From: Prevotella sp.
GTDB lineage: Bacteria; Bacteroidota; Bacteroidia; Bacteroidales; Bacteroidaceae
Assembly (NCBI GenBank): GCA_016291595.1
Contig: JAEEXN010000001.1
Span: 1 to 64,000 of the forward strand
Length of the DNA stretch: 64,000 bases
Reading direction: 5' to 3'
Within the stretch, counting starts at the first letter, position 1. Each line of letters starts with the position of its first letter. A program made the position numbers and the translations under genes. The notes under the pieces were generated by a model that was not told the DNA's origin, made no database searches, and saw only the letters and a program-made list of their open reading frames with translations. Positions 10,632-20,981 of the stretch are shown here, in pieces.

Positions 10632-12429
10632 GTTCCAGCCAGCGCATACTTTTTTCGTCCAATTCATCTTTCAACTGAGGCAGTCGTTTACTCTTCTCTG
10701 TCAGTTCCTCAACAGAAAGCTTACCACTGCATAGTTGCTCCTCTAATTGTCGCTGTTCGTTTTCCAGCGTTTCTATCTCTTTTTCTAACTGTTCATATTC
10801 ACGTTTTTCTTTGAAAGACATACGCCGGCGTGAATCGTTGCGGTAGCTGTTCTTTTCTTTCTCCACTTTCGGCAATGCTTTCGCGGATTCCTTACTCTGT
10901 AAAGAACTCCATTCTCTATACTGCGTATAGTTACCAGGAAAGTCTTGCACTTTGCCGCCACCGTGAAAAACAAGCAAATGGTCAACCACTTTGTCGGTGA
11001 AATAGCGGTCGTGGCTCACTACGATTACACAGCCAGGAAAATCTTCTAAATATTCCTCAAGTATTTGGAGCGTCTGTATGTCCAAATCGTTGGTGGGTTC
11101 GTCTAGGACAAGGAAATTCGGATTCCGCATTAGCACCGTACAAAGATAGAGTTTGCGTTTCTCGCCACCAGATAGCTTGTAGACATAGTTGTGTTGCTGT
11201 TCGGGCGTAAAGAGGAAGTATTGGAGAAACTGGCTGGCACTCATATGCTTTCCGCCACCAATGTCAATGTAGTCAGCTATGTTTGATATTACATCGATAA
11301 CCTTCATCTGCTCGTCAAATTGAAGTCCTTCTTGCGAGAAATAGCCAAAGCGAACCGTTTCACCAATATCAAAACGGCCACTGTCGATTGGCTCCAAACC
11401 AAGAAGCATTTTGATAAATGTAGACTTTCCAGTTCCGTTGTTTCCTACTATTCCCATCTTCTCATAACGGGCAAAGTTATAGTAGAAATCCTTCAGAATG
11501 ACTTTCTCGGATGTGTTATGGTCACTTGTTGTTGATGTGGCTTCGCTTGAAGCTGGGTAAGACTTCGAAACATACTGACATTCGAAGATTTTACTACCTA
11601 TATATATATTATTAGACTTCAGACGCAACTGGCGTTCCTCAATTCGTTGCTTGGCAATACGTTCCAGATCAAAAAATGCATCTTCACGATAGCGGGCCTT
11701 GTGGCCACGTGCTTGCGGCTGGCGTCTCATCCACTCCAATTCACGCCTGTATAAATTATTAGCGCGTGTTATTTCTGCACGCTTGTTATCGATACGTTCC
11801 TGTCTTTTGTTTAAATAGTAGGAATAATTACCTCTATACGTATATAGAGTACGGCCGTCAAGTTCCATGATAAGATTACAAACCCTGTCAAGGAAGAAAC
11901 GGTCGTGGGTCACCATGAGCAGCGTACGATTGCCGCGTGCCAGGAATCCCTCGAGCCACTCTATCATCTCTAAGTCCAAGTGGTTGGTCGGCTCGTCGAG
12001 AATCAGAAAATCAGGTTCTGTGATAAGTGCGTTTGCGAGTGCTACGCGTTTCTGCTGTCCACCACTCAATTGTCCCATAGGCTGTCCCATGTCGGCAATC
12101 TTCAGTTGTGTCAGAATCTGTTTTGCTTTCAGTACTTTCTCTGTCTCTCCTTGATGATTGAAACAAGCGTCCAGGACAGACTCATTTGGGTCGAATTGTG
12201 GCGATTGCTCCAGATAACCAATCTTTATGCCATTACGGTAGATGATAGCACCATTGTCGTATCCCTCTTTGCCTGTAAGCACAGAGAGGAGTGTTGACTT
12301 ACCTGTTCCATTTTTGGCAATAAGCCCTACGCGTTGCCCTTCGGCAATGCTAAAGCTTATGTTCTCGAAAAGCACTTGTGCTCCAAAGCTTTTCGTGAGG
12401 TCCTGAACGTCAACAATTGGTGCTGCCAT
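10615..12429 (-). CDS. ABC-F family ATP-binding protein (Uup-like)
   Basis: 604 aa with two Walker A (AKNGTGKSTLL, GNNGTGKSTF) and two signature motifs (LSGGQQKRVALA, LSGGEKRKLYL), no TM region, C-terminal coiled coil. Confidence 0.9.
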   Translation of the reverse strand: MAAPIVDVQDLTKSFGAQVLFENISFSIAEGQRVGLIAKNGTGKSTLLSVLTGKEGYDNGAIIYRNGIKIGYLEQSPQFDPNESVLDACFNHQGETEKVLKAKQILTQLKIADMGQPMGQLSGGQQKRVALANALITEPDFLILDEPTNHLDLEMIEWLEGFLARGNRTLLMVTHDRFFLDRVCNLIMELDGRTLYTYRGNYSYYLNKRQERIDNKRAEITRANNLYRRELEWMRRQPQARGHKARYREDAFFDLERIAKQRIEERQLRLKSNNIYIGSKIFECQYVSKSYPASSEATSTTSDHNTSEKVILKDFYYNFARYEKMGIVGNNGTGKSTFIKMLLGLEPIDSGRFDIGETVRFGYFSQEGLQFDEQMKVIDVISNIADYIDIGGGKHMSASQFLQYFLFTPEQQHNYVYKLSGGEKRKLYLCTVLMRNPNFLVLDEPTNDLDIQTLQILEEYLEDFPGCVIVVSHDRYFTDKVVDHLLVFHGGGKVQDFPGNYTQYREWSSLQSKESAKALPKVEKEKNSYRNDSRRRMSFKEKREYEQLEKEIETLENEQRQLEEQLCSGKLSVEELTEKSKRLPQLKDELDEKSMRWLELSELA

Positions 12430-12431
12430 GA

Positions 12432-13031
12432 TTACTCAAGTGTTTTGTTGATCTGCTCAATGTAATCAAGCAATTCCTCGCGTCCAGTTTTTTTCTCCGC
12501 GCTGGTGATGAAATAGGGGGGGAGTTCCTCCCAGTTCTCACTCAGTTTGTCCATATACGCGTCAACATTCTGGCGAGTTTTCTGCACACCTAATTTATCA
12601 GCTTTTGTGAAAACTATTGCAAATGGAATTTGCGACTGGCCAAGCCAGTTGATGAACTCGATGTCAATCTGCTGGGGCTCCAAACGTACATCAACCAACA
12701 CAAATACATTAACTAATTGCTCCCGTTGAAGAATATATGACGAAATCATCTGCTCCAGCTTGTTTCGTTCTGACTTAGAGCGCTTGGCATAACCATAGCC
12801 AGGCAAGTCGACCAAATACCATTCATTATTGATGATAAAGTGGTTGATGAGTAACGTCTTACCAGGTGTTGCAGATGTTTTGGCCAGTCCCTTATGGTTG
12901 CAAAGCATGTTGATTAGGCTGGATTTACCTACATTTGAGCGTCCGATGAATGCGTATTCCGCTTTCGTGTCTTTGGGGCACATGCCGACTGATGGCGAAC
13001 TGACACTGAATTCTGATTTCTTGATTTCCAT
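12432..13031 (-). CDS. engB: Ribosome biogenesis GTPase EngB/YsxC
   Basis: [58 protein letters not shown]. Confidence 0.94.
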   Translation of the reverse strand: MEIKKSEFSVSSPSVGMCPKDTKAEYAFIGRSNVGKSSLINMLCNHKGLAKTSATPGKTLLINHFIINNEWYLVDLPGYGYAKRSKSERNKLEQMISSYILQREQLVNVFVLVDVRLEPQQIDIEFINWLGQSQIPFAIVFTKADKLGVQKTRQNVDAYMDKLSENWEELPPYFITSAEKKTGREELLDYIEQINKTLE

Positions 13032-13093
13032 AAGTTCTTATGTTTTGGACACAAAGATAATACTTTTTTTTGAGAATTAGGCGTTTCTACTTT

Positions 13094-13198
13094 GTTTTCC
13101 TATGATTCTTTCTATCACATCCTTTCTTGTAGAGTAGCCTTCCGTGTTTCTAAAGCAGCCTTCCACGCTTGTGGAGTAGCCTTCCACGAATCTAAAAT
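13094..13198 (+). repeat. Array A: five 21-bp degenerate tandem repeat units
   Basis: Units at 13094, 13115, 13136, 13157, 13178: GTTTTCCTATGATTCTTTCTA / TCACATCCTTTCTTGTAGAGT / AGCCTTCCGTGTTTCTAAAGC / AGCCTTCCACGCTTGTGGAGT / AGCCTTCCACGAATCTAAAAT; first two more degenerate. Confidence 0.75.
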
Positions 13199-13375
13199 AA
13201 TCATTATTTGCTTCAGAGGGTATTGTTGGTGTTTGGAGCATATTTTGATTGAGTTTTTTTAATGCTTCGGTTAAGAAAGAGAGAAATAGTTGCTAAATGG
13301 AGCCAAATTATAAATAAGGTGGTACATGGCTCCACTTTTTTATATGTATTCAGATGAAAGAATCCATAAAAACAA

Positions 13376-13399
13376 AAGAGTTGGTAATCACCAACTCTT
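13376..13399 (-). terminator. Intrinsic terminator of tRNA-Lys transcript
   Basis: Minus strand AAGAGTTGGT-GATT-ACCAACTCTT perfect 10-bp stem followed by TTGTTTTTA. Confidence 0.75.
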
Positions 13400-13421
13400 C
13401 TATATTCACTTTTGCTGTTTG

Positions 13422-13494
13422 TACACCCGCAGGGGTTCGAACCCTGGACACCCTGATTAAGAGTCAGGTGCTCTACCAACTGAGCTACGGGTGC
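13422..13494 (-). tRNA. tRNA-Lys (anticodon CTT)
   Basis: 73-nt cloverleaf: GCACCCG TA GCTC AGTTGGTA GAGC A CCTGA CTCTTAA TCAGG GTGTC CAGGG TTCGAAC CCCTG CGGGTGT A; no encoded CCA. Confidence 0.96.
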
Positions 13495-13537
13495 AACTTT
13501 TTGTGAGTTTAAACAACTCATTTCTGAATTGCGAGTG

Positions 13538-13569
13538 CAAAGGTATATCTTTTCTTGTTAATGGCCAAA
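13538..13569 (-). promoter_or_regulatory. Bacteroidetes-type promoter of tRNA-Lys
   Basis: Minus strand TTTG-N20-TACCTTTG, matching TTTG-N19-21-TAnnTTTG. Confidence 0.75.
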
Positions 13570-13654
13570 TTTTTTGCTTACTTTTTTCAAAAAAAGTGTA
13601 TTTTCTACTGTTTTTTCAATACAAGTGACCTAATTTGTTGTTAAGATGGTTGTT

Positions 13655-14521
13655 TTATAGTACTTTTATAACTCTTATGCCTGTTTGTGAGGGGTGCTTC
13701 ATCATATACTGGCGAAGAGTCATTGGCTCCTCAACAACTTTCTTATGTATCTGAGAAGCATTCAACAAATGGAGACCGTTTTTATGCCATATAGCTATAC
13801 CTATATGAGAGGTATCCAGACCTTTTTTGCTAGTAAGGATGGCAATGATATCACCATCATGAATTGCATTTCTTGTTGCTTGGTTGTTGTATATGCCTGC
13901 TTTGGTGATGTAGTGATATACTCTGCCATTCACCTCTTTCTCCTGACTTGATATGATGGCGATGAGTGATTCTTTTCCTTTAAGCATAGGATACTTCTCA
14001 GCATTAGTGCTCATGTAGTTAATGTTGATGACTTGTGTGGCGTTAAAGGGTGCTTTTTCCATTTGCGTCTCTTTCACAAAGCCCATTTGAGTATTGTTCT
14101 CAATCCATTGCGTGAAATAGTGCAGGCGTGAGGTGTATCCGTCAAGGATTCCGTCTTTGTAACGTAAAGCTTGCAGATTGCGGCAAAAAGCATCAAAACT
14201 GTATTTTCCTTGTTTCATGCATAATGTCAACGCACAAACATTTTCAACATATGTGGTGCAGTCAAGTTGTCGGAGGTTAACAATGAGTTTCTCTGTTTTA
14301 TTTACCTCCAGGGTTTGGGCTACGTATGGTACGCCTTTGAGCTGGCGAGCGAAATAGACCATGTAATTGTTCTTATGCGCTTTTCTTGCCGTCTCAAGGA
14401 GATGGACGACTTTTATGCTATCGCTCTTCTGGTATTGGGGAAATACACCCTGTGCGCAAACGACAGGCTTTGATAGTACCATCAAGATACTAAAAATGAA
14501 TAGGCATGACAAACGTTTCAT
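13655..14521 (-). CDS. DUF1460 family secreted protein (amidase-like)
   Basis: Signal peptide; ARQLKGVPYVAQTLEVN..LIVNLRQLDCTTYVENVCAL, STNAEKYPMLKG, DTSHIGIAIWHKNGLHLLNAS. Confidence 0.8.
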   Translation of the reverse strand: MKRLSCLFIFSILMVLSKPVVCAQGVFPQYQKSDSIKVVHLLETARKAHKNNYMVYFARQLKGVPYVAQTLEVNKTEKLIVNLRQLDCTTYVENVCALTLCMKQGKYSFDAFCRNLQALRYKDGILDGYTSRLHYFTQWIENNTQMGFVKETQMEKAPFNATQVININYMSTNAEKYPMLKGKESLIAIISSQEKEVNGRVYHYITKAGIYNNQATRNAIHDGDIIAILTSKKGLDTSHIGIAIWHKNGLHLLNASQIHKKVVEEPMTLRQYMMKHPSQTGIRVIKVL

Positions 14522-15615
14522 TTCTTTTTGTTTTTATGGTGACGGTGGCGGCTTCCGAAGTTATAGCCGACATATACATTAAAGTTGCCGAAAGTGTTGT
14601 TTGTGCTAAACTGGCTTTTATGGTAGTTATAAGTGTGCAGGATGGCACTTGTACCAGCATACCAACGCATGTTGTTGTATACAATGCCAAAACGACCGAT
14701 ACCGTCAATGTTGAGATTCTTGAACTTAAAGATGTCACGCATATAGTCGTCGTTCTCACCTTCTGCTTTCTTATAACCGATAGCAGCAGAAAGAGAGGCA
14801 GCGAACAACCAATTATATGCAAAGACATAGTTGTATGCGTAACCACCACTAAACGAAAGGTCGGTATAGTTTACCTCATTGAAATTGAAACTGTCGTCAA
14901 GCTGAACTTCGTGGTTTGTGTTCTGGTCGATTACTTCACGAAGGCGGTTGTTATCTAGCTTAATATGGTGATGAGTGTAACCGATTCCGACGAGTGGGGA
15001 ACCTGTGCTTCGTCTTTGTATGGTGCTTTGGCTGAATGCGGCAGGGTAGGAGAAACGTCGGTGGTTAAGGATATAATAAATGTTGAATCCGCTAATACCT
15101 ACCTGAATACCACTGAACGGAATTCCCTCGAGTTGGCGAGTATAGCTGCTTTGTCCTATGTGAGCAGATTTTATGCGATACTCACTACCAGTTTTACGAT
15201 AGAACAAATCCAGGCCAATCATGGAGCTATATACAGAAAGGTCGAATTCCGTGCGGGTTTTATTATGCAGGTGGTTAAGGTCTATTTGATAACCGAAGAA
15301 ATACCAACGCCAACCAACATAAGGACCGAGCTTAATGGTAGGACTCGGCGAAAAAGTGATTTCCTGACCGGTACGGCTTCTAAGAGTATAACGTTCGTAT
15401 GTGTGTGTGCCTTGAAGCATCACGGTGTAATTGTATTTCTGCGATTCTATGTAATTGGTATCAGTACGGTCGAAATCTTTGATGATTTCGTAAGCATCGT
15501 CAATGACTCTTTTCAGCCATGATTTACGAGGCTGTACCGGAATCGAGTCGTTGGCCATGCTGATGGATGAGAAAAGCAACCCGAAAAGCAATATGATCAT
15601 TCGTCTTGTTCTCAA
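14518..15615 (-). CDS. DUF4421 family outer-membrane protein
   Basis: Signal peptide; DTNYIESQKYNYTVMLQGTHTYERYTLRS, many alternating beta-type segments; 4-bp overlap with next gene. Confidence 0.75.
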   Translation of the reverse strand: MRTRRMIILLFGLLFSSISMANDSIPVQPRKSWLKRVIDDAYEIIKDFDRTDTNYIESQKYNYTVMLQGTHTYERYTLRSRTGQEITFSPSPTIKLGPYVGWRWYFFGYQIDLNHLHNKTRTEFDLSVYSSMIGLDLFYRKTGSEYRIKSAHIGQSSYTRQLEGIPFSGIQVGISGFNIYYILNHRRFSYPAAFSQSTIQRRSTGSPLVGIGYTHHHIKLDNNRLREVIDQNTNHEVQLDDSFNFNEVNYTDLSFSGGYAYNYVFAYNWLFAASLSAAIGYKKAEGENDDYMRDIFKFKNLNIDGIGRFGIVYNNMRWYAGTSAILHTYNYHKSQFSTNNTFGNFNVYVGYNFGSRHRHHKNKKK

Positions 15616-15640
15616 AAAGATAACTATTATTTCTATTAGT

Positions 15641-17140
15641 TTATCGCGTTGCCCTGAAACTCTCCATATTCTCGTAGCGTCGCTTCATTAGCTTTCCATA
15701 AATGAAACGAATCCATATACTGTTAGTGAGGAGAAGTAGGATTCCTGTTATTAATAAAATAAGGTAAGAAATGGTAGGACTAAATATGCTTAAGAGTATC
15801 ATGACAACAATAACTGGTACAAAGAGCACGGCGAAATTGATAATAATTTGGAAATAGTTAGTCTCTACGCTACCTTTGCTCACAAATTTTTCATTCAGAG
15901 GAATCGTCTGCTTGTTCCAGATAGCCATGTGCATGAGAATGCAATACTCAACGCCTGCTGTGAAGAAGAAGATAGAAGTTAGCATGAGAATGGTGCATTT
16001 TCCCTGGATGATAGTTGGAATCATGAGTAAAAAAGGCAACAGTAACATGACTACATAGAAATAATACTTTGCTTTAAGCAATGAAATAATGTTCTCTTTA
16101 TGTACCATGAGCCCATCGATATAGTTACCTTCAGCACACATAACTCGAGACAGGCCCATTAGCCCGAAAATTGCAAAATTGTAGAATGCCAAGAAGTTGC
16201 TGTTGTAGCTGTCGTCATAAATGCTGGTAAATGAAAGTAGCAGGCTGAATGCGGTAACTATACCTACTGCAAAAATAAACTGTTTGCGCATGTTTTTATT
16301 CCGAATAATGCTTTTAATCTCAAGCTTAAGATACTCGCCCACCTCTCCAAAGCGTTCAAGATAGCGGAATTGGCTGACTTTTCTCATGGTTGTCTTCTCT
16401 ACAGCAGCCAGCTCTGCATATACATAATGGAACTGAATAGACCTGTTAATGAAGAAGAAAGCAACTAAAATACCAAATAAACATAAATAGGTTAGCGGAT
16501 TTCCTAAAGTTGTGCCTTCACCTATTCTGCCGTATAAGTCTGCAAATGTAGAGAACCGTCCCAAATACCACGGTGAAAATACTGCTGCATATACTACAAT
16601 GGGGATAATCCACCACCAAATGCGGTCATTTATGAGAGTTCGTACTAACATGTACCATTGGCTGTTAATAATAATGAGTAGTACCCAACCAAAAAGGAAA
16701 CCAACAGTCGGCCAAAAACCTACGCTAAATAATACAGACATGATGGCATAAGGCACAAATAAGAACATCCACAAGAAATTGTTTGGATTAATCATAGCCG
16801 TCACAATAAAGCTCTCAACGCACGCATGCTTTGGAATAGGTTGGAGGATATACGGCTTAATTAATTGTGCGGGTGTCTGCTGTGCCATGAAGCGAAAGAC
16901 GAAATCAAAAGCAAGAATGAACGGAGCAAGGGAGTACATAAACTCATATGCAGTAGTTGTCGAACTGTCGTTTGCTATCATTGCGAACATAATGGCAAGG
17001 AAAATAAGATATACAACGACAAAGCCACTCATAACATACATAAGTACCTTTGCAGTACGATTCTGTTCGTAAGCAGCACTACGCTTTTCTGCCAGTTTAA
17101 TGTGGCTTCGCAACAATCTAATTAGTTCAATTCTGTTCAT
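15641..17140 (-). CDS. Multi-pass membrane protein (DUF5687-like)
   Basis: 499 aa with many hydrophobic helices; MNRIELIRLLRSHIKLAEKRSAAYEQNRTAKVLMYVMSG N-terminus; overlaps lolA-like gene by 4 bp. Confidence 0.55.
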   Translation of the reverse strand: MNRIELIRLLRSHIKLAEKRSAAYEQNRTAKVLMYVMSGFVVVYLIFLAIMFAMIANDSSTTTAYEFMYSLAPFILAFDFVFRFMAQQTPAQLIKPYILQPIPKHACVESFIVTAMINPNNFLWMFLFVPYAIMSVLFSVGFWPTVGFLFGWVLLIIINSQWYMLVRTLINDRIWWWIIPIVVYAAVFSPWYLGRFSTFADLYGRIGEGTTLGNPLTYLCLFGILVAFFFINRSIQFHYVYAELAAVEKTTMRKVSQFRYLERFGEVGEYLKLEIKSIIRNKNMRKQFIFAVGIVTAFSLLLSFTSIYDDSYNSNFLAFYNFAIFGLMGLSRVMCAEGNYIDGLMVHKENIISLLKAKYYFYVVMLLLPFLLMIPTIIQGKCTILMLTSIFFFTAGVEYCILMHMAIWNKQTIPLNEKFVSKGSVETNYFQIIINFAVLFVPVIVVMILLSIFSPTISYLILLITGILLLLTNSIWIRFIYGKLMKRRYENMESFRATR

Positions 17141-17742
17141 CTTAAATCGATCACTTCAGCTTGTGGATAATCTTTTGCGTTGAAACGGAACATGGAGTCT
17201 GATAAATTCTTGGTCTGGAGGCTGCCAATGTTTATCGTTGTCCAACCATTACTTTGGCGCATTTTCACTTGTGAGGGCTTATAGCTGTTTTTGTTGATAA
17301 GAATATACAATTCTTTAATGGGCTTATTTTTGTTAAGGGAGGTCATATGTACTTGATAATTGCTCCCAATCGTTTTCATCCCTAGTTTATAGCCATTTTT
17401 ATAAAGTGAAATAAAAGCATAAGGATTCATACTCTGTTGCTTTGAAGGGTCAGGGTTTGTCACGTTCACCTCTTCATTGTTTTTCATGTAAGTCCATTGT
17501 GTCTTACCATCATACCACATGATAGCTTCTGGGGTATGTGCAACAAATTTATTTGCCTTGATGGCTATAGAGCCTGAAGACTTTCCATATTTTCCACTAA
17601 TTGTGAAGGAGGCACTTGCACCATTCTTGTTCCCCACAATTTTTGCTGTTTTATCAAGCACCATACGTGCTTGTGTTGCATTTTGGGCATTTGTTACCAA
17701 AGCCAAAAGCATCAGGGTTGTTATCACGACAATCTTTTTCAT
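17137..17742 (-). CDS. LolA-like outer-membrane lipoprotein carrier protein
   Basis: Signal peptide; ASASFTISGKYGKSSGSIAIKANKFVAHTPEAIMWYDGKTQWTYMKNNEEVNVTNPDPS. Confidence 0.8.
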   Translation of the reverse strand: MKKIVVITTLMLLALVTNAQNATQARMVLDKTAKIVGNKNGASASFTISGKYGKSSGSIAIKANKFVAHTPEAIMWYDGKTQWTYMKNNEEVNVTNPDPSKQQSMNPYAFISLYKNGYKLGMKTIGSNYQVHMTSLNKNKPIKELYILINKNSYKPSQVKMRQSNGWTTINIGSLQTKNLSDSMFRFNAKDYPQAEVIDLR

Positions 17743-17757
17743 AAGCAGTAATATGTT

Positions 17758-20229
17758 TTATTTTCTTATTTGTATAAATAATGCTTCCAAACTATTTTCG
17801 TCTTGAACGAGAACCTCACGAGGTTTACTACCTTGGGCGGTGCCAACAATACCGGCACTTTCTAACTGATCCATCAGACGACCAGCTCTGTTGTAACCAA
17901 TAGCAAAACGGCGTTGTATCATGCTTGTTGAGCCTTGCTGAGTCAACACGATTGCGCGGGCAGCATCTTCAAACAACGGATCGAGGTTTGTAGAATCTAT
18001 GTTTCCTTTTCCTCCAGCTTCTCCTTCCTCAGAGATAGGCTCTGGCAGTTCCAAAGGAACTAGTGGTCCCGGTTGACTCGCAATATACTGGTTAATCCGT
18101 TCTACTTCCGGTGTATCAACAAATGCACATTGAACTCGTACCGGCTCATTGCCGTTTAAGATAAGCATATCTCCTCGGCCTATTAGCTGATTGGCTCCAG
18201 GACGGTCGAGTATCGTACGTGAGTCTATCATAGAACTCACTTTAAATGCCATCCTGCCTGGGAAGTTTGCCTTAATAGTACCTGTGATGATGTTCGTCGT
18301 TGGACGTTGTGTGGCAATGACCATATGGATTCCCACTGCACGCGCCAATTGAGCAATACGGGCTATCGGCAACTCTACTTCCTTGCCTGCGGTCATAATG
18401 AGATCTCCGAACTCATCTATGATAACCACAATGTATGGCATGTACTCATGTCCCTTCTCAGGGCTTAATTCGTGATTGACGAACTTCCTGTTATATTCTT
18501 TGACGTTTCTCGTGCCTGCAAGTTTAAGCATGTCATAACGTTGATCCATCAGACGACACAAACTATTCAGTGTACGAACTACTTTTGTTACATCTGTGAT
18601 AATTGCATCATCTTCCTCTCCTTCTACTTTTGCCATGAAATGAGGTTCAATTGGACCATATACACTAAACTCAACTTTTTTGGGATCAATAAGGACTATT
18701 TTAAGCTCGTTGGGATGCTTCTTATAAAGGAGTGATGTAATAATAGCATTTAGTCCTACAGACTTTCCCTGTCCTGTAGCTCCGGCAACAAGCAAATGAG
18801 GAATTTTGGCAAGGTCAACCATATAAACTTCATTGGTAATAGTCTTTCCAAGAGCTATAGGTAATTCCATTGTGGTCTCTTGAAACTTCTTAGAGTTTAA
18901 AATGCTCTCCATCGAAACGATATTAGGCTTTTTATTAGGGACCTCAATGCCTATCGTTCCTTTACCTGGAATAGGAGCTATAATTCGGATTCCTAAGGCA
19001 GAAAGACTTAGGGCGATGTCGTCTTCGAGATTACGGATTTTTGATATACGAACGCCTTGGGCTGGCGTAATCTCATAAAGTGTAATTGTTGGGCCAACGG
19101 TTGCCTTGATTGTGCTAATCTGAACTCCGAAATTGTTAAGTACTTCAACAATTCTGTTTTTATTAGCAGTCTGTTCTTCCATATCAATATAAGGCTTGCT
19201 GTCAGTCTCATATTTTTCGAGCAAGTCAAGTGTCGGAAACTTATATCGAGTCCATGGCTCACGAGGATTAATGGGAGTAGAAAGGTCATTCCCTGCCATT
19301 GCTCGCTTTTTATCTGCCTTTTCTTCAATGCTAGCAACAGAAACCACCATCTCAGGATTATCATTCTTAGGTGTTCTCCCTATAAGAGCTTTGTCATCGT
19401 TATTTATAGCAGTTTCTTCCTCTTTATTCTCTTTGATGATAGCTTTAACATCATCACCGTTAAATATGACTGTCTGTGAAGAAGGATCGTCGAACACCTC
19501 AGGATCCTCTTCCGTTTGTATAGAGGGCGTTTCCCCTTCTTCAAATGACTCGTCTTTTTTATGATTATTTGTAATTGTGAACTTAACTTTATTGCTCACA
19601 TATTTCACGGGATTGAGAGCTTTACGGATAAACTCAATTGTCTCAGCACTCAAATAAGTTAGGAAGAATAAGGCCACCAATGCAAGAACAGCCGTTAAAC
19701 CTGGAGGGCCAATGAGATTTTGAATAAATTGGCAAATAAATAATCCGTGATCGCCCCCAGGATTATAAACCAGATCTCCCATAATGGGAGTAAGGAACTT
19801 TGCAAAGGTCACAGAACACCATATCATGGCTATCATGATACACAGGAACCACTTAAGTAGGTTCACATGATAAACTTTCATTAGCCTTAATCCAACTAAG
19901 CCAATAAACAATGGAATCAGAAACGCTGACAAACCAAAGCAACGAGAAATAAAAAACCACGAAATTAAGGCTCCAATAGACCCACAATAGTTTTCGAATT
20001 CTTTATTACTGTTCCAAATCTCTCCAGGACGCATGTCTAATACCATACTTTGGTCTGCCTGCCCCGTATTGAAATACGATACGAACGCTATTGTAATATA
20101 AATAGCGATAAATAGAAGGAAGGTTCCAAAAAGGAAATTTATAATGTCGTTGCCGAAAATATTTTTTATACCTACAGCCTCGCTAAACGTTTTCGCTGGA
20201 CGTGCAGATGTTTTTTTCTTCTTTGCCAT
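17758..20229 (-). CDS. ftsK: DNA translocase FtsK
   Basis: N-terminal TM helices; PHLLVAGATGQGKSVGLNAIITSLLYKKHP, DEFGDLIMTAGKEVELPIARIAQLARAVGIHMVIATQRP; C-terminal gamma domain. Confidence 0.94.
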   Translation of the reverse strand: MAKKKKTSARPAKTFSEAVGIKNIFGNDIINFLFGTFLLFIAIYITIAFVSYFNTGQADQSMVLDMRPGEIWNSNKEFENYCGSIGALISWFFISRCFGLSAFLIPLFIGLVGLRLMKVYHVNLLKWFLCIMIAMIWCSVTFAKFLTPIMGDLVYNPGGDHGLFICQFIQNLIGPPGLTAVLALVALFFLTYLSAETIEFIRKALNPVKYVSNKVKFTITNNHKKDESFEEGETPSIQTEEDPEVFDDPSSQTVIFNGDDVKAIIKENKEEETAINNDDKALIGRTPKNDNPEMVVSVASIEEKADKKRAMAGNDLSTPINPREPWTRYKFPTLDLLEKYETDSKPYIDMEEQTANKNRIVEVLNNFGVQISTIKATVGPTITLYEITPAQGVRISKIRNLEDDIALSLSALGIRIIAPIPGKGTIGIEVPNKKPNIVSMESILNSKKFQETTMELPIALGKTITNEVYMVDLAKIPHLLVAGATGQGKSVGLNAIITSLLYKKHPNELKIVLIDPKKVEFSVYGPIEPHFMAKVEGEEDDAIITDVTKVVRTLNSLCRLMDQRYDMLKLAGTRNVKEYNRKFVNHELSPEKGHEYMPYIVVIIDEFGDLIMTAGKEVELPIARIAQLARAVGIHMVIATQRPTTNIITGTIKANFPGRMAFKVSSMIDSRTILDRPGANQLIGRGDMLILNGNEPVRVQCAFVDTPEVERINQYIASQPGPLVPLELPEPISEEGEAGGKGNIDSTNLDPLFEDAARAIVLTQQGSTSMIQRRFAIGYNRAGRLMDQLESAGIVGTAQGSKPREVLVQDENSLEALFIQIRK

Positions 20230-20319
20230 GTACTATGATAAATTATTTTTTGCAAAAGTACGGAAAAACAACGAAAAATAGCCATAAATTCGGACTTTTT
20301 TTCTAATTTTGCACCTGTA

Positions 20320-20952
20320 ATGAAGAAATTAATATATAATAAGTTTGATAAGAAACGAATTGCAGAACTTCCACTTGCTGTTTTTGGTGGTAAGGTTATT
20401 GTAGTCTTGTCTCCGAGTGAAACAGAAAAGGCTGTCAACTATTTGCTTTCTCATAGTATTTTGGGTATTGATACTGAAACTAGACCTTCGTTTAAGAAAG
20501 GGCATGTCAATCAGGTTAGTTTACTTCAAGTATCTACACACAATACATGTTTTCTTTTTCGTCTGAATATAACAGGTATGACGCCATCAATTTTACGTTT
20601 TCTTGAAGACACCACAGTTCCAAAGGTAGGGCTCTCATTGCATGATGACATCACAGCTTTACGTCGTAAGGCTGATTTTGAGCCAGGTAATTTCATCGAT
20701 TTACAAAAAATTGTTGGTGAGATAGGAGTTGAGGATCTTAGTTTACAAAAGCTTTATGCTAATTTTTTTGGAAAGAAAATCAGTAAGAACCAACGTCTGA
20801 CCAATTGGGAATCGGATGTCCTAAATGAAAAACAGAAAGCATATGCAGCAACAGATGCGTGGGCTTGCATTATGTTATATGAGGAGCTTATGAGATTGGA
20901 ACAAACTCGTGATTATGAGTTAATAATTGTTCCTGAATCAGATGCTAGTTAA
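20320..20952 (+). CDS. 3'-5' exonuclease, RNase D-like
   Basis: LGIDTETRPSFKKG, PKVGLSLHDDITALRR, AYAATDAWACIMLYEEL (DEDDy family). Confidence 0.88.
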   Translation: MKKLIYNKFDKKRIAELPLAVFGGKVIVVLSPSETEKAVNYLLSHSILGIDTETRPSFKKGHVNQVSLLQVSTHNTCFLFRLNITGMTPSILRFLEDTTVPKVGLSLHDDITALRRKADFEPGNFIDLQKIVGEIGVEDLSLQKLYANFFGKKISKNQRLTNWESDVLNEKQKAYAATDAWACIMLYEELMRLEQTRDYELIIVPESDAS

Positions 20953-20981
20953 AAAAGTATAAATTACACACTATTTTTTAT

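Noticed and set aside
13213-13521. ORF with VAQLVEHLTLNQGVQGSNPCGCTN
   Set aside because: This is the translated tRNA-Lys gene, a common false protein call; no independent coding evidence.
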